Assembly (NCBI GenBank): GCA_963741385.1
Contig: CAVUHO010000014.1
Location: 186,001-250,000 of the forward strand
DNA: 64,000 bases
Direction: 5' to 3'
DNA from: Sulfomarinibacter sp963741385
Lineage (GTDB): Bacteria > Acidobacteriota > Thermoanaerobaculia > Thermoanaerobaculales > Sulfomarinibacteraceae
Position 1 is the first letter of the stretch; every line of letters begins with the position of its first letter. Positions 63,261 through 64,000 of the stretch are shown piece after piece. A program made the position numbers and the translations under genes. Under the pieces are notes generated by a model. The model was given only the letters and a program-made list of their open reading frames with translations. It ran no database searches and had not been told where the DNA came from.

Positions 63261-63473
63261 TCACGTGTTTCCAGAATAATCCATCTTGATCCCGTGAGTG
63301 AGCGTTGGTTTGTTATCGAGCTTGAATCGCTTCCTAACACGACGGATGTTATCGAGCGGAATCCAGGTTCTGGGAGGTGCGGATGGGGGCGCTTTCTTGC
63401 GAACATGGCCGTATAAACGGAGCGTAATTTCTACCGGGGTGATTGTCAACCAATCATTGACCTGTGTTTCCAT
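63261..63473 (-). CDS. 70-residue basic protein, possible cassette gene
   Basis: Frame from ATG 63473 (METQVNDWLTITPVEITLRL; PRTWIPLDNIRRVRKRFKLD) ending 78 bases before attC region 5, a spacing compatible with a cassette. Strand-rich and basic. No family recognised; start is unsupported by a good ribosome-binding site. Upstream (63474-63658) holds only a half copy of the GC-rich palindromic element at 63545-63586. Confidence 0.45.
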   Translation of the reverse strand: METQVNDWLTITPVEITLRLYGHVRKKAPPSAPPRTWIPLDNIRRVRKRFKLDNKPTLTHGIKMDYSGNT

Positions 63474-63658
63474 TCGGAAAACGTGGGAAGCGTGTGATCC
63501 CCGCTCGGGGATGGTGCCATCGAGAGGGCTATATCCTTCGTGCCGCCACCGCCCGCCCTGGCAGGCGGGACGCCTGCCGCCACAAGACTGCAGACTATCA
63601 TTCATCCTGATCCGGGCGATTGGGCGAGCGGTCCTCATTGCCTCACCGCCTCATCGCC

Positions 63659-64000
63659 TCACAGCCTCGAACCGCAGTACTTGCAGTGAACGGCGTCAGC
63701 TGCATGCCCCTCGCCGCCGCACTCCGGGCAGGCCTGGGTGCTGACCTTCTTGCCCCTGGCGACTCCGGCGAGCTCGACGGAGACGATCCCGGTGGGCACC
63801 GCGATGATGCCGTAGCCCATGATCATGATCGCCGAGGCCAGGATTTTGCCGAGCGCGGTCTGGGGCGCGATGTCGCCGTAGCCGACGGTTGTCATGGTGA
63901 CGATGGCCCAGTAGATCGAGACCGGGATGTTGCTGAAGCCGTGCGCCTCGCCCTCGATGACGTACATCAGCGAGCCGACGATGACGACCAGGGTCAGGAC
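63659..64000 (-). CDS. Potassium-channel-like protein with C-terminal zinc ribbon, 5' part missing
   Basis: C-terminal part of a two-helix or six-helix potassium channel. The pore region IYWAIVTMTTVGYGDIAPQT carries the TVGYGD selectivity filter, followed by the last membrane helix (LASAIMIMGYGIIAVPTG). The cytosolic tail ends in a ribbon (ACPECGGEGHAADAVHCKYC), unusual for channels but known in some bacterial homologues. It continues off the right edge of the window; the intact stop is at 63659. Confidence 0.85.
   Translation of the reverse strand, partial: VLTLVVIVGSLMYVIEGEAHGFSNIPVSIYWAIVTMTTVGYGDIAPQTALGKILASAIMIMGYGIIAVPTGIVSVELAGVARGKKVSTQACPECGGEGHAADAVHCKYCGSRL

Overview
This is a GC-rich bacterial chromosome segment, most likely from an Acidobacteriota-like organism. 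The clues are an Oar-type TonB-dependent receptor with an N-terminal carboxypeptidase-regulatory-like domain, a PATAN-domain (DUF4388) protein, a C5-type haem operon and a B-type succinate dehydrogenase. The taxonomic call is inference. No rRNA, tRNA or CRISPR array was seen.

Layout. 1-4.9 kb: xanthine dehydrogenase subunits and a GGDEF/EAL protein, minus strand. 5.0-12.4 kb: a possible peptide or amino-acid scavenging locus with a YfcC-family transporter, an RpiR-type regulator, a TonB-dependent receptor, a cyanophycinase-like S51 peptidase and an M20 peptidase. 12.9-17.2 kb: a MacB/LolD-type ABC exporter operon. 17.8-24.9 kb: a damaged imuA-imuB-dnaE2 mutagenesis cassette invaded by repeats. 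25.6-27.5 kb: DUF4388 and TerB-like genes behind a structured leader. 27.5-30.7 kb: two envelope glycosyltransferase-type genes. 30.8-38.8 kb: a nearly complete haem operon, hemA-C-D-B-L-E-N. 39.0-42.4 kb: sdhCAB. 43.0-50.5 kb: a cluster of two SPFH proteins, three zinc-ribbon proteins and two unknowns, possibly a membrane-stress system. 50.5-58.7 kb: a TPR lipoprotein, RecD2 and assorted small enzymes. 59.6-63.2 kb: an attC array with no integrase in view (CALIN), carrying a DUF1254 lipoprotein, small hypotheticals, a HigBA toxin-antitoxin pair and a frameshifted RNase H-like gene. 63.7 kb to the end: a truncated potassium channel.

The most unusual content is repetitive. Five same-orientation copies of a ~500-530 bp element have long inverted ends and about six internal hairpins, whose stems differ between copies yet still pair. 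Period-7 GGATTTC arrays start at or within a few bases of several stop codons and also sit inside dnaE2 and imuB. Two smaller palindromic families (~90 bp) recur, sometimes nested with the period-7 arrays.

At least nine reading-frame breaks are visible, mostly one-base changes, several of them in short homopolymers. Five lie in the imu cassette; others are in the GT2 gene, hemL, a small membrane-protein gene and the RNase H-like cassette. Some may be sequencing errors, but their concentration in the imu cassette, next to repeat insertions, also fits gene decay.
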